The notes under the pieces: generated by a model
Databases searched by the model: none
What the model saw: only the letters and a program-made list of their open reading frames with translations
Told to the model about the DNA's origin: nothing
Translations under genes and position numbers: made by a program
NCBI GenBank assembly: GCA_019112765.1
Contig: DXIU01000019.1
Span: 1-39,415 of the forward strand
Reading direction: 5' to 3'
From: Candidatus Mediterraneibacter norwichensis
Lineage (GTDB): Bacteria > Bacillota > Clostridia > Lachnospirales > Lachnospiraceae
DNA length: 39,415 nt
In this document: piece by piece, positions 1 to 8,320 of the stretch
Position numbering within the stretch: the first letter of the stretch is position 1
How the letters are laid out: every line of letters starts with the position of its first letter

Positions 1-1335
1 GCGTGTGAAAGAGCAACCGCGACAGCATATAAGGCTGTCATGAAGCCGAAAGAAGGTACGATTCTTACCGTAGCAAAGGGAATTTCACAGAAAGCCGGTG
101 AACTTGCAGAAACAACCGAAGATCTTGAAGAGTTTCTTCCGGCCGTTATCCGTTATGCCGAGGAAGTGCTGGCACAGACCCCGGAACTTCTTCCAGTTCT
201 GAAAGAGGCAGGTGTTGTAGACTCCGGCGGTCAGGGACTTGTTGAGATCCTCCATGGGGCTTATGACGCTTTTACCGGCAAAGAGATTGATTATTCGGCT
301 ATTGATGCCGGAGAGGGAACAAAGATGGTAAAACCTTCCCGGCAGGCAGAGGCAGATATAAAATTCGGCTATTGTACGGAATTCATTATTATGACAGACA
401 AGCCCTTCACTTCAAAGAACGAGACTGAGTTCAAAGGGTATCTGGAATCCATCGGAGACTCTATTGTATGCGTTGCGGATGATGACATTGTAAAAGTCCA
501 CGTTCATACAAACGATCCCGGCCTTGCCATTCAGAAAGCGCTCACATATGGGCAGCTCTCCAGGATGAAGATTGACAACATGCGGGAGGAGCACCAGGAA
601 AAACTGATCCGCGACGCAGAAAAGACCGCAGAACAGCAGGCTCAGGCTGCAGAGCTCAAAAAGAAAGAGCCCCGCAAACCGGTCGGATTTATTACAGTTT
701 CCATCGGCAACGGAATGAATGAAATTTTCCATGAACTGGGCGTAGATTATATTATTGAAGGCGGCCAGACCATGAACCCCAGCACAGACGATATGCTGAC
801 TGCAATCGATCAGGTGAATGCGGATCATATTTTCATATTTCCGAATAACAAGAATATTATTCTTGCAGCAAACCAGGCTCAGTCACTGACCAAAGACAAG
901 GATATCATTGTTATTCCTACGAAAACGGTTCCTCAGGGCATTACGGCTATTATCAATTATATGCCGGAGGCAGACGTGGATACAAATATTGACACGATGA
1001 AAGAAGGCATCTCTCATGTAAAAACCGGACAGGTAACTTATGCTGTAAGAGACACGCATATCGATGATAAAGAAATTCACGAAGGCGATATTATGGGAAT
1101 CGGTGATGAAGGAATTCTGTCGGTAAGCCAGTCGGTAGAGGAAGCAGCCAGAGAAATGCTGGCGCTGATGGTGGATGAGGATTCCGAACTTATCAGTCTG
1201 TACTATGGACAGGACGTATCTGAGGAAGATGCGGAGAAGTTTGCGCAGGCGGTAGAAGAGCAGTATCCGGATGTGGATGTCGATCTTCATTCCGGCGGAC
1301 AGCCGATTTATTATTATGTGCTTTCTGTAGAGTGA
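1..1335 (+). CDS. fakA: Fatty acid kinase catalytic subunit FakA-like (DAK2/DegV fusion), 5' end outside the window
   Basis: The reading frame is open from base 1 (ACERATATAYKAV before the first ATG at base 40), so the gene starts upstream; 444 residues are visible and roughly the first 100 are missing. The visible part begins in a DhaL/DAK2 nucleotide-binding domain (KPKEGTILTVAK; VDSGGQGL about 60 residues after the base-40 ATG), passes through a charged linker near base 600-670, and ends in a DegV-like half starting at KPVGFITVSIGNGM. Family knowledge: FakA phosphorylates fatty acids presented by DegV-family FakB proteins, allowing exogenous fatty acids to enter phospholipids. The gene sits before recG, as yloV does in Bacillus. 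A strong terminator follows. The internal ATG at base 40 is not the true start. Confidence 0.88.
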   Translation, partial: ACERATATAYKAVMKPKEGTILTVAKGISQKAGELAETTEDLEEFLPAVIRYAEEVLAQTPELLPVLKEAGVVDSGGQGLVEILHGAYDAFTGKEIDYSAIDAGEGTKMVKPSRQAEADIKFGYCTEFIIMTDKPFTSKNETEFKGYLESIGDSIVCVADDDIVKVHVHTNDPGLAIQKALTYGQLSRMKIDNMREEHQEKLIRDAEKTAEQQAQAAELKKKEPRKPVGFITVSIGNGMNEIFHELGVDYIIEGGQTMNPSTDDMLTAIDQVNADHIFIFPNNKNIILAANQAQSLTKDKDIIVIPTKTVPQGITAIINYMPEADVDTNIDTMKEGISHVKTGQVTYAVRDTHIDDKEIHEGDIMGIGDEGILSVSQSVEEAAREMLALMVDEDSELISLYYGQDVSEEDAEKFAQAVEEQYPDVDVDLHSGGQPIYYYVLSVE

Positions 1336-1365
1336 TAACTCCGCAGAATAAAAATCGCGGGAACG

Positions 1366-1398
1366 GGGCGTTCTCCCGACAGGGAGGATGCCCTTTTT
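1366..1398 (+). terminator. Rho-independent terminator after fakA
   Basis: A 12-bp stem (1366-1377 with 1382-1393, including two G-U pairs) closes on the tetraloop GACA and is followed by five T residues. It separates fakA from recG. Confidence 0.85.
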
Positions 1399-1423
1399 AT
1401 AATAAAAGACAGGAGCAGCTGAA

Positions 1424-3484
1424 ATGAACGAAAAGAGCAGTATCGGAAAACTGAAAGGAATCGGTGAAAAGACAGAAGCACTGTTCCTCCGGATCGGTGT
1501 AAATACGATTGAAGATCTGATCCGGTATTACCCCAGAGGTTATGATATATTTGAGGATCCTGTTCCCATCAGCCAGCTGGAGGAAGGAAAGACCGCCGCC
1601 GTAACAGGAGCTGTCTTCGGGCGGATACAGGTATCAGGGAATCAGCGTCTGCAGATTACAACGCTTTACCTGAAAGATTTAACCGGTACGCTGAAAGTTA
1701 TCTGGTTCCGTATGCCGTTTCTCCGGAACACTCTGGGAAAAGGTGGTCCGATTACCCTCAGAGGCAGAGTGGTAAGGAAGAGAGAAGGACTTGTAATGGA
1801 ACATCCGGAAATTTACTATCCTTCTGCAAAATATGAAGAAAAAAGACATTCCATGCAGCCGGTGTACTCCCTGACAGCCGGTCTGACCAACAATGCTGTA
1901 ATCAAAGCAGTAAAACAGGCTCTGGACTGTGTCAGCGAAAAAATGAATATTCTTCCCCGCAAAGTGGAAGAAAAATATGGATTTCCTCCCTACGTTCAGG
2001 CCGTACAGACGATGCATTTCCCTGAGAATAAAGAAAGTTTTATCCGTGCAAGGGAACGGTTTGCTTTTGAAGAATTTCTTATATTTATTCTTTCTCTTCG
2101 CCGGATGAAACACTCTGAAACAAGAGTGGAAAATCCGTTTTCTCTGCCGGATCACCCTCTGCTTGCTCGGTTCCTTGATCAGCTGCCCTATCAGCTTACC
2201 AGTGCGCAGAAACGGGTGTGGGAGGAGATCCGCGCAGATATGCAGGGTCCGACGGTAATGTCACGTCTTGTACAGGGAGATGTAGGATCCGGAAAAACAG
2301 TTATCGCATTTCTGGCTCTTCTTCTGGCAGGACTGAACGGCTGTCAGGGCGCACTGATGGCTCCCACGGAAGTACTTGCCAGGCAGCATTTTGAGACAAT
2401 TTCAGGCATGCTCAAGCGCTATTCCATCCCTCTCAAAGCAGAACTTCTCACCGGCTCCATGACGGCACAGCAGAAGCGGAAGGCTTATGAAAAGATCGAA
2501 AGCGGCAGTGTTTCCATCATAATCGGAACTCATGCTCTGATACAGGAAAAGGTACATTATAAAAATCTTGCCCTGGTTGTGACTGATGAGCAGCATCGTT
2601 TCGGGGTCAGACAGCGTGAGGCTCTGGCCGGGAAAGGCCGCAGTCCGCATATTCTGGTAATGAGCGCCACCCCCATCCCCCGGACACTTGCCATCATCCT
2701 GTACGGAGATCTGGATATTTCCGTTATTGACGAGATGCCTAAGAATCGCCTTCCGATCAAAAACTGTGTTGTAGATACCAGTTACAGGGAAACTGCTTAC
2801 CGGTTTATGGAAAAGCAGGTTCAGGAGGGACGGCAGTGCTACGTAATCTGTCCTATGGTGGAGGAGAGTGAAAAACTGGAAGCGGAAAATGTCATGGACT
2901 ACTCATCCATGCTTTCTGAAGAGATGGGGGACCAGATCCGCGTGGGAAGTCTCCACGGACGTATGAAACAGCAGGAAAAAGACGAGATAATGGATTCTTT
3001 CGGGCGAAATGAAATCCAGATTCTTGTCTCTACCACCGTAGTAGAGGTGGGAATTGACGTGCCGAATGCTACGGTTATGCTGATTGAAAATGCAGAGCGC
3101 TTCGGCCTTGCTCAGCTCCATCAGCTCCGCGGCCGTGTGGGAAGAGGACAGTACCAGTCCTACTGTATCTTCATGTCTCCTTCAAAATCCAAAGAGACAA
3201 AGGAACGTCTGGAAATACTCAACCACTCCAATGACGGCTTCTTTATTGCCGGAGAAGATCTGAGGCTGAGAGGCCCCGGAGATCTGTTCGGCATCCGTCA
3301 GAGCGGAATTCTGGATTTTCAGACTGCAGATGTGTTTCAGGATGCAAAGCTTCTCCAGGCAGCCGGCACAACGGCCGAAGAGATCCTGGCGGAAGACCCG
3401 GAGCTTGCCTGCCCGGAACATGCCGGACTCAGGAAATGTATCGAAGATAAACTGCAGCAGATCATGCTGGAGACAACTTTATGA
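1424..3484 (+). CDS. recG: ATP-dependent DNA helicase RecG
   Basis: RecG remodels stalled replication forks and branch-migrates Holliday junctions in the cytoplasm. The 686-residue product has the usual length. An N-terminal wedge/OB-fold region (about 1-250) precedes a superfamily 2 motor with Walker A GDVGSGKT (about 284-291), the Walker B box DEQH (about 387), SATPIPRT (about 413) and QLRGRVGRG (about 567). The start ATG follows AGGAG at good spacing. It is the first gene after the fakA terminator. A TATAAT at 1398-1403 lacks a -35 box and would place the start of transcription in the ribosome binding site, so the promoter is unclear. The recG gene is followed by an AraC regulator with no terminator between them. 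Confidence 0.97.
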   Translation: MNEKSSIGKLKGIGEKTEALFLRIGVNTIEDLIRYYPRGYDIFEDPVPISQLEEGKTAAVTGAVFGRIQVSGNQRLQITTLYLKDLTGTLKVIWFRMPFLRNTLGKGGPITLRGRVVRKREGLVMEHPEIYYPSAKYEEKRHSMQPVYSLTAGLTNNAVIKAVKQALDCVSEKMNILPRKVEEKYGFPPYVQAVQTMHFPENKESFIRARERFAFEEFLIFILSLRRMKHSETRVENPFSLPDHPLLARFLDQLPYQLTSAQKRVWEEIRADMQGPTVMSRLVQGDVGSGKTVIAFLALLLAGLNGCQGALMAPTEVLARQHFETISGMLKRYSIPLKAELLTGSMTAQQKRKAYEKIESGSVSIIIGTHALIQEKVHYKNLALVVTDEQHRFGVRQREALAGKGRSPHILVMSATPIPRTLAIILYGDLDISVIDEMPKNRLPIKNCVVDTSYRETAYRFMEKQVQEGRQCYVICPMVEESEKLEAENVMDYSSMLSEEMGDQIRVGSLHGRMKQQEKDEIMDSFGRNEIQILVSTTVVEVGIDVPNATVMLIENAERFGLAQLHQLRGRVGRGQYQSYCIFMSPSKSKETKERLEILNHSNDGFFIAGEDLRLRGPGDLFGIRQSGILDFQTADVFQDAKLLQAAGTTAEEILAEDPELACPEHAGLRKCIEDKLQQIMLETTL

Positions 3485-3561
3485 CCGGCCGGTTCTGCAG
3501 CAGAACAGCATACAGCATCCGGAAATATATACGGACAAATTGATTCAGGAGGAGCGGCAGT

Positions 3562-4386
3562 ATGGAAAACGCAAATGTACTTCAGCTGAAAAACAGAAAA
3601 TTTCCCGATTTTTATCTTTGCTTCTGCGGCTATTCAGAATGCGGGCCGCTTCACAGCTTCGGACCTGCAGTAAGACCTAATTATATTCTTCATTACATTA
3701 TTAAAGGGAAAGGTGTCTACCAGGTCGGCGGGGAGCGTTATGAACTGCAGTCCGGACAGGGATTTCTAATCGAGCCGGAAGTAAGAACTTTTTATCAGGC
3801 GGACGCCGAGGATCCCTGGACCTATCTGTGGATCGGCTTCAACGGCGGCAGAGCAGGGGAATATTTAAAAGAAATCGGGCTGGACGGCAGCCGCCTGACC
3901 TTCCGCTGCACGGAAGGCGGAAAACTGGAGGAAATGATACGGATGCAGCTGGAAAACAGCACTTACAGTCTGGAAAATGATTTCCTGAGTGAAAGCTTTC
4001 TCTGTTCTTTCTTTGCAGTGCTTGCACACAGCATGGAACTGAATGCCCCCGCCGGACAGAAAAGCGAGAATATGTATGTAAGGAAAGCCTTAGAATATAT
4101 TCAGAACAATTATTCTTACGGGATAAAAGTATCCGACGCTGCCGCCTACGTGGGAATCAGCAGAAGTTATCTCTACACACTTTTTCTGAAGACCCTCGGT
4201 CTTTCTCCCCAGGAATATCTGATCAGCTACAGGATTACCAGAGCCTCCCAGCTTCTCGTGATCACAGATCTTCCTGTAGAAGGAATCGCGCAGTCCTGCG
4301 GATATGAAGACCCTCTTGTTTTTTCAAAAGCATTCAAAAAGCGTATGGGAATGTCGCCTGCCCGATACCGCAGATCAAAGCAGTAA
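3562..4386 (+). CDS. AraC-family transcriptional regulator with cupin sensor domain
   Basis: The 274-residue protein has an N-terminal AraC-type cupin/ligand-binding domain (about 20-150, including NYILHYIIKGKGVYQVGG) and a C-terminal double helix-turn-helix (about 175-272, with VSDAAAYVGISRSYLYTLF and the closing GMSPARYRR). It resembles MsmR-type sugar regulators. It starts at an ATG after AGGAGG, 77 bases downstream of recG, so it may be partly co-transcribed with recG. The next gene is an alpha-galactosidase in the same orientation, so the regulator most likely activates it in response to melibiose- or raffinose-type sugars. That role is inference from position; the family assignment is firm. 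Confidence 0.92.
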   Translation: MENANVLQLKNRKFPDFYLCFCGYSECGPLHSFGPAVRPNYILHYIIKGKGVYQVGGERYELQSGQGFLIEPEVRTFYQADAEDPWTYLWIGFNGGRAGEYLKEIGLDGSRLTFRCTEGGKLEEMIRMQLENSTYSLENDFLSESFLCSFFAVLAHSMELNAPAGQKSENMYVRKALEYIQNNYSYGIKVSDAAAYVGISRSYLYTLFLKTLGLSPQEYLISYRITRASQLLVITDLPVEGIAQSCGYEDPLVFSKAFKKRMGMSPARYRRSKQ

Positions 4387-4396
4387 ACATTTTGAC

Positions 4397-4410
4397 TGTT
4401 TTATAAAACA
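4397..4410. repeat. 14-bp perfect palindrome upstream of the alpha-galactosidase promoter
   Basis: TGTTTTATAAAACA is its own reverse complement. It lies 31 bases upstream of the -10 box of the alpha-galactosidase gene, a position where activators or catabolite regulators often bind. It does not fit the classic cre consensus. Confidence 0.5.
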
Positions 4411-4417
4411 TTTCCTC

Positions 4418-4455
4418 CTGTATGAAGTCCTCTTTTCCACTATAATAGTGGGAAG
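4418..4455 (+). promoter_or_regulatory. Alpha-galactosidase promoter, -10 box inside an inverted repeat
   Basis: A perfect TATAAT (4441-4446) has no recognisable -35 box 17 bases upstream (CTGTAT), as expected of an activator-dependent promoter. The -10 box is the centre of an odd-centred inverted repeat: arms 4437-4443 and 4445-4451 are exactly complementary, and the match extends with wobble-type pairs to 4433-4455. This could be a repressor or regulator operator. The ribosome binding site AGGAGGA follows just before the start codon at 4487. Confidence 0.5.
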
Positions 4456-4486
4456 AAAACAATAACCATTTACAGGAGGAACGGCT

Positions 4487-6712
4487 ATGAATATTGTATT
4501 CCACGAATCAGCAAAAATATTTCATCTTTATAATCATCACATCAGCTATATAATGAAAGTTCTCCCCAATGGTCAGATGGGCCAGCTCTATTACGGGAAA
4601 ACGGTCCGGGACCGGGATGACTTTTCCTTCCTTCTGGAAACCAGCAGCCGGCCGATGGCTTCCTGCGTTTTTGATACAGACAAACTATTTTCTATGGAGC
4701 ATATCAAACAGGAGTACGCTGTTTTCGGAGCAACCGATTACAGGGCTCCTGCTGTAGAAGTTGTCCAGAAGAACGGAAGCAGGATCAGTGATTTTCAATA
4801 TCAGACTTACAGAATCATGGATGGGAAGCCCGGACTGGAAGGCCTTCCCGCCACTTATACCGAGTCCGGAGAAGAAGCCCGGACACTGATTATAACCTTG
4901 CGGGATCCGGTAACCGGGCTCACAGCAGAACTTCTCTATACAATTTTTTCTGAGAAAGGCATTCTTGCAAGAAGCACACGTTTTATAAATCAGGGAGAAG
5001 AAACGCTCCATCTGACAACTGCTATGAGCCTGTGCATGGATCTGCCGGACAGCAATTACGAATGGATTCAGTTTTCCGGAGCATGGGCAAAAGAGCGCTA
5101 CCCTAAAAAACGCCGTCTGGAACAGGGCATCCAGTCCGTAGGAAGCATGCGGGGACATTCCTCTCATAACCACAATCCTTTTGTTATACTGAAGCGCCCG
5201 ACAGCTGATGAATTTCAAGGAGAAGTTATCGGGTTCAGTCTGATATACAGTGGAAATTTTCTTATCCAGGCAGAGGTTGACACTTATAATACAACCCGCA
5301 TTCTGGCGGGGATCCATCCGTCAGGATTTGACTGGAAGCTGGAAAAAGGACAGGCCTTTCAGACCCCGGAGGCTGTTATGGTTTATTCCTGCGAAGGTAT
5401 GAATGCGATGAGTCAGACATTTCATCAGCTTTATCAGAAACGGCTTGCCCGGGGATACTGGAGAGACAGAGAGCGTCCGATTCTTATTAACAGCTGGGAA
5501 GCCGCCTACTTTACTTTTAACGAAGAACGTCTGCTTGAAATTGCAGAGAAAGCAAAAGAAAGCGGGATTGAACTTTTTGTTCTGGATGACGGGTGGTTCG
5601 GGAAACGATATTCTGAGCATGCAGGGCTTGGTGACTGGACTGCAAACAGGGATCGCCTTCCTGAGGGAATTGCCGGAATTGCCGAAAAAATTAATAAGCT
5701 TGGCATGAAGTTCGGCCTCTGGTTTGAACCGGAAATGGTCAACCGGGATTCGGATCTGTTCCGCCGGCATCCGGACTGGATTCTTGCCGCGCCCGGCCGC
5801 CATCCCTCCCAGGGAAGATTTCAGTATGTCCTCGATTTCTCCAGAAAAGAAGTAGTGGACTGCATTTACGGCATGATGGCAGATATCCTCAGCCATGCAA
5901 AGGTGTCTTATGTAAAATGGGATATGAACCGCAGCATTACAGAATGTTACTCCGCAGCTCTTCCGCCTGACCGGCAGGGAGAAGTTTACCACCGCTACAT
6001 TCTTGGGGTATATGATCTGTATGAACGTCTGACCGGCCGGTTCCCTGAGGTCCTTTTTGAATCCTGTGCCAGCGGGGGCGGCCGCTTTGATCCGGGCATG
6101 CTTTATTACGCTCCCCAGGCATGGACCAGTGACGATACGGATGCCGTGGAACGGGTTAAGATTCAATACGGAAGTTCCTACTGTTATCCGGTGAGCAGTA
6201 TGGGCAGCCATGTGTCCGGATCTCCAAATCATCAGCTGAACCGCAGTACGCCGCTTTCCACAAGAGCAAACGTGGCTTATTTCGGAACATTTGGATATGA
6301 GCTGGATCTGAACAGTCTTTCTTCTCAGCAGCAGGAGGAAGTAAAAGCACAGGTAGCTTTTATGAAGCAGTACAGAAAACTGATTCAGTTCGGTACATTT
6401 TACAGACTGGTCAGTCCTTTTGAAAATAATGTATCCGCGTGGATGGTGGTAAGCCAGGATAAAAAGGAGGCAATTGTAGGCTGTTACCGGACATTAAGTG
6501 AAACAAATACATCTTACAGCCGCCTTCCTCTGAAAGGTCTGGATGCCGCACTGGAATACTCTGTAGACGGCGGAAACGGCGTTTCCCACTATGGAGACGA
6601 ACTGATGAATATCGGCCTGATTACTTCAGACGCTTCCTGCGGAGAAATGTCCGCTGCTGATATTCCATGCTGCGACTTTGATTCCAGACTGTATATTCTG
6701 AAGGCAGTTTAA
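4487..6712 (+). CDS. Alpha-galactosidase, glycoside hydrolase family 36
   Basis: The enzyme hydrolyses terminal alpha-1,6-galactose from melibiose, raffinose and related oligosaccharides with retention of configuration. The 741-residue length is typical of the long bacterial GH36 form: N-terminal beta-sandwich domain (about 1-330), catalytic barrel (about 330-640) and C-terminal beta domain. The nucleophile is the Asp at about 479 in VKWDMNRS; the acid/base is the Asp at about 549 in WTSDDTDAVER. No signal peptide is visible, so it acts in the cytoplasm on imported sugars. It starts after AGGAGGA and follows an AraC regulator. No transporter or other galactose gene is nearby. A short AT-rich terminator follows. 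Confidence 0.95.
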   Translation: MNIVFHESAKIFHLYNHHISYIMKVLPNGQMGQLYYGKTVRDRDDFSFLLETSSRPMASCVFDTDKLFSMEHIKQEYAVFGATDYRAPAVEVVQKNGSRISDFQYQTYRIMDGKPGLEGLPATYTESGEEARTLIITLRDPVTGLTAELLYTIFSEKGILARSTRFINQGEETLHLTTAMSLCMDLPDSNYEWIQFSGAWAKERYPKKRRLEQGIQSVGSMRGHSSHNHNPFVILKRPTADEFQGEVIGFSLIYSGNFLIQAEVDTYNTTRILAGIHPSGFDWKLEKGQAFQTPEAVMVYSCEGMNAMSQTFHQLYQKRLARGYWRDRERPILINSWEAAYFTFNEERLLEIAEKAKESGIELFVLDDGWFGKRYSEHAGLGDWTANRDRLPEGIAGIAEKINKLGMKFGLWFEPEMVNRDSDLFRRHPDWILAAPGRHPSQGRFQYVLDFSRKEVVDCIYGMMADILSHAKVSYVKWDMNRSITECYSAALPPDRQGEVYHRYILGVYDLYERLTGRFPEVLFESCASGGGRFDPGMLYYAPQAWTSDDTDAVERVKIQYGSSYCYPVSSMGSHVSGSPNHQLNRSTPLSTRANVAYFGTFGYELDLNSLSSQQQEEVKAQVAFMKQYRKLIQFGTFYRLVSPFENNVSAWMVVSQDKKEAIVGCYRTLSETNTSYSRLPLKGLDAALEYSVDGGNGVSHYGDELMNIGLITSDASCGEMSAADIPCCDFDSRLYILKAV

Positions 6713-6735
6713 ATTTGAATCAATTTTAAAATACG

Positions 6736-6757
6736 AAAATTCCTGTCCGGAATTTTT
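6736..6757 (+). terminator. Terminator after the alpha-galactosidase gene
   Basis: AAAATTCC (6736-6743) pairs perfectly with GGAATTTT (6749-6756) across a 5-base loop and runs into T residues. The stem is AT-rich, so strength is uncertain. Confidence 0.6.
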
Positions 6758-6805
6758 GCTATGATTTTCCAGACTAAAGCGCTGAATTCTCCATATACTA
6801 AGAGC

Positions 6806-6926
6806 GTAACATAAAGAAACGGAAGCAGATGTATCGTGACCGGCTGCACAAGAAACAGCAGATTACATACAGATGCAGCCGGAAGAATTATGTTACAGAA
6901 CACAGAAAAAGTAACAGTACTGTTAC
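6806..6926. repeat. Nested inverted repeats with four GTAACA/TGTTAC motifs upstream of the spore-protein gene
   Basis: Outer arms GTAACATAA (6806-6814) and TTATGTTAC (6888-6896) are exact complements. Inside them, CCGGCTGCA (6840-6848) and TGCAGCCGG (6874-6882) are also exact complements. Just downstream, GTAACAGTACTGTTAC (6911-6926) is a perfect 16-bp palindrome ending 12 bases before the ribosome binding site. The hexamer GTAACA or its complement thus occurs four times in 121 bases as two inverted pairs. It may be a structured 5' leader or a set of operator sites; the rest of the 240-base gap (6713-6952) holds the preceding terminator and no gene. Confidence 0.6.
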
Positions 6927-6952
6927 AAAGTTGCAGAAGGAGGAAAAAGATC

Positions 6953-7159
6953 ATGGCAAGTCGTTCATCCAACAGAACAGCAGTGCCGGAAGCAAAAGGC
7001 GCTCTGGACAAATTCAAGTACGAGGTTGCAAATGAGCTCGGTGTACCGCTGACTGACGGTTACAACGGAGACCTTACGTCCAAACAGAACGGATCTGTAG
7101 GTGGATATATGGTCAAGAAAATGATCGAACAGCAGGAAAAACAGATGGCAGGCAAATAA
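6953..7159 (+). CDS. Alpha/beta-type small acid-soluble spore protein
   Basis: The 68-residue protein matches the alpha/beta SASP family: a conserved LDKFKYEVANELGVPL stretch and a C-terminal GYNGDLTSKQNGSVGGYMVKK-type stretch. These proteins coat DNA in the dormant forespore, protect it from UV and heat, and are degraded by the Gpr protease at the family's conserved site in the first helix. The start at 6953 follows AAGGAGGA at ideal spacing and yields MASRSSNRTA; an ATG further upstream in frame (6836) would add 39 residues unrelated to the family and run through the leader palindromes. Expression from forespore sigma G is expected, but I could not find a convincing sigma G promoter. It is strong evidence that the organism forms endospores. 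Confidence 0.93.
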   Translation: MASRSSNRTAVPEAKGALDKFKYEVANELGVPLTDGYNGDLTSKQNGSVGGYMVKKMIEQQEKQMAGK

Positions 7160-7183
7160 CAACTGTCTGACAGAAAATGAGAG

Positions 7184-7216
7184 AAAAGCACTCGGGATTG
7201 ACCTGAGTGCTTTTTT
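7184..7216 (+). terminator. Terminator after the spore-protein gene
   Basis: AAGCACTCGGG (7186-7196) pairs with CCTGAGTGCTT (7202-7212) with one wobble, a 5-base loop and a run of six T residues (7211-7216). Confidence 0.88.
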
Positions 7217-7226
7217 CTGCTAAAAT
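7198..7226 (+). promoter_or_regulatory. Promoter of the rsmD-coaD operon, overlapping the preceding terminator
   Basis: TTGACC (7198-7203) and TAAAAT (7221-7226) are separated by 17 bases, and TGC directly precedes the -10 box (extended -10). The -35 box sits in the loop and descending arm of the spore-protein terminator. Confidence 0.6.
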
Positions 7227-7259
7227 TCAGCATAGTTACAGAAAAAGGAGTGTCAGCAC

Positions 7260-7829
7260 ATGAGAGTAATCGCCGGAAGTGCCCGAAGCCTGCGGTTAAA
7301 AACCCTGGACGGCATGGAAACGAGACCGACCACCGACCGGATAAAAGAGACGCTTTTCAACATTATCGGACCTTCTGTATATGACAGCGTTTTTCTTGAT
7401 CTGTTCAGCGGGAGCGGCGGAATCGGAATCGAAGCCCTGAGCAGAGGAGCCCGGGAGGCTTTCTTTGTAGAAAAAAATCCAAAAGCCATGGCCTGCATCA
7501 GGGAGAATCTGAAATTCACCCGTCTGGAGTCCAGAGCTGTCACAATTACCAGAGATGTAATGGACGCTCTGTACAGGCTGGAAGGCGAAAAAGTATTTGA
7601 TATCATTTTCATGGATCCTCCTTATGACAGAGAATATGAAAAAAGTGTGCTTCGATATCTGTCGGAATCTGACCTTGTATACGAAGATACAATGATTATT
7701 GTGGAGGCTTCAAAAGATACGGATTTCTCCTATGCGAAGGATCTGGGTCTGAATATCTTCCGTGAAAAAATATACAAGACAAATAAACATGTCTTTCTTG
7801 AGAAGGCAGGAAAGGAAGAAATATGCTAA
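7260..7829 (+). CDS. rsmD: 16S rRNA (guanine(966)-N(2))-methyltransferase RsmD
   Basis: RsmD methylates a guanine of 16S rRNA in the assembling 30S subunit using S-adenosylmethionine. The 189-residue length is normal. The SAM site is [18 protein letters not shown] (about 43-60) and the catalytic N/DPPY motif is MDPPYDREY (about 116-124). The start ATG follows AAGGAG. Its 3' end overlaps coaD by 7 bases, the same order as ylbH-coaD-ylbJ in Bacillus. Its promoter appears to be built into the preceding terminator. Confidence 0.96.
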   Translation: MRVIAGSARSLRLKTLDGMETRPTTDRIKETLFNIIGPSVYDSVFLDLFSGSGGIGIEALSRGAREAFFVEKNPKAMACIRENLKFTRLESRAVTITRDVMDALYRLEGEKVFDIIFMDPPYDREYEKSVLRYLSESDLVYEDTMIIVEASKDTDFSYAKDLGLNIFREKIYKTNKHVFLEKAGKEEIC

Positions 7830-8320
7830 GGGCAATCTATCCGGGGAGCTTTGACCCTGTTACATACGGACACTGTGATATTATACAGAGATCCTGTAAA
7901 ATCGTGGATGAATTAATTGTCGGAGTACTGAATAATAAAGCGAAAAGCCCGTTGTTTTCTGTAGAAGAACGTGTTAAAATGTTAAGGGAAGTGACGTGCA
8001 GTTTACCAAATGTCAGAATCGTGCCTTTTGACGGCCTGCTTGTTGAGTTTGCATCCCGTATGGATGCCCGGTTAATCATCCGCGGTCTGCGGGCAATTAC
8101 AGATTTTGAATATGAGCTGCAGATGTCACAGACCAATCATAAGCTGGAACCAAAGGTTGAGACCATGTTTTTGACTACAAGTATACAATATTCCTATTTG
8201 AGTTCCACCACAGTGAGAGAAATTGCTGCTTTTGGGGGAGATCTGTCACAGTTTGTGCCGGAAGCGGTCGCTGTGGAACTTAAGAAAAAGATAAATACAA
8301 AAGGAGAGTGTAAATCATGA
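7823..8320 (+). CDS. coaD: Pantetheine-phosphate adenylyltransferase (CoaD)
   Basis: CoaD transfers AMP from ATP to 4'-phosphopantetheine, the penultimate step of coenzyme A synthesis. The 165-residue protein is of standard length, with the nucleotidyltransferase signature [10 protein letters not shown] (7-16) and the C-terminal SSTTVRE motif (about 124-130). It overlaps rsmD by 7 bases and the next gene by the 4-base ATGA, so the three genes are translationally coupled. Confidence 0.97.
   Translation: MLRAIYPGSFDPVTYGHCDIIQRSCKIVDELIVGVLNNKAKSPLFSVEERVKMLREVTCSLPNVRIVPFDGLLVEFASRMDARLIIRGLRAITDFEYELQMSQTNHKLEPKVETMFLTTSIQYSYLSSTTVREIAAFGGDLSQFVPEAVAVELKKKINTKGECKS

Noticed and set aside
1398-1403. 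TATAAT as a recG promoter -10 box
   Set aside because: No -35 box lies 16-18 bases upstream, and the predicted start of transcription would fall on the ribosome binding site.
4686-6350. Long open frames on the - strand opposite the alpha-galactosidase gene
   Set aside because: They are antisense shadows of a clear GH36 gene, with no ribosome binding sites or recognisable domains; the same holds for similar frames opposite other genes.
6836-6952. N-terminal extension of the spore protein from an upstream in-frame ATG
   Set aside because: The extension is unlike any SASP, crosses the palindromic leader and has no ribosome binding site, while ATG 6953 has an excellent one.
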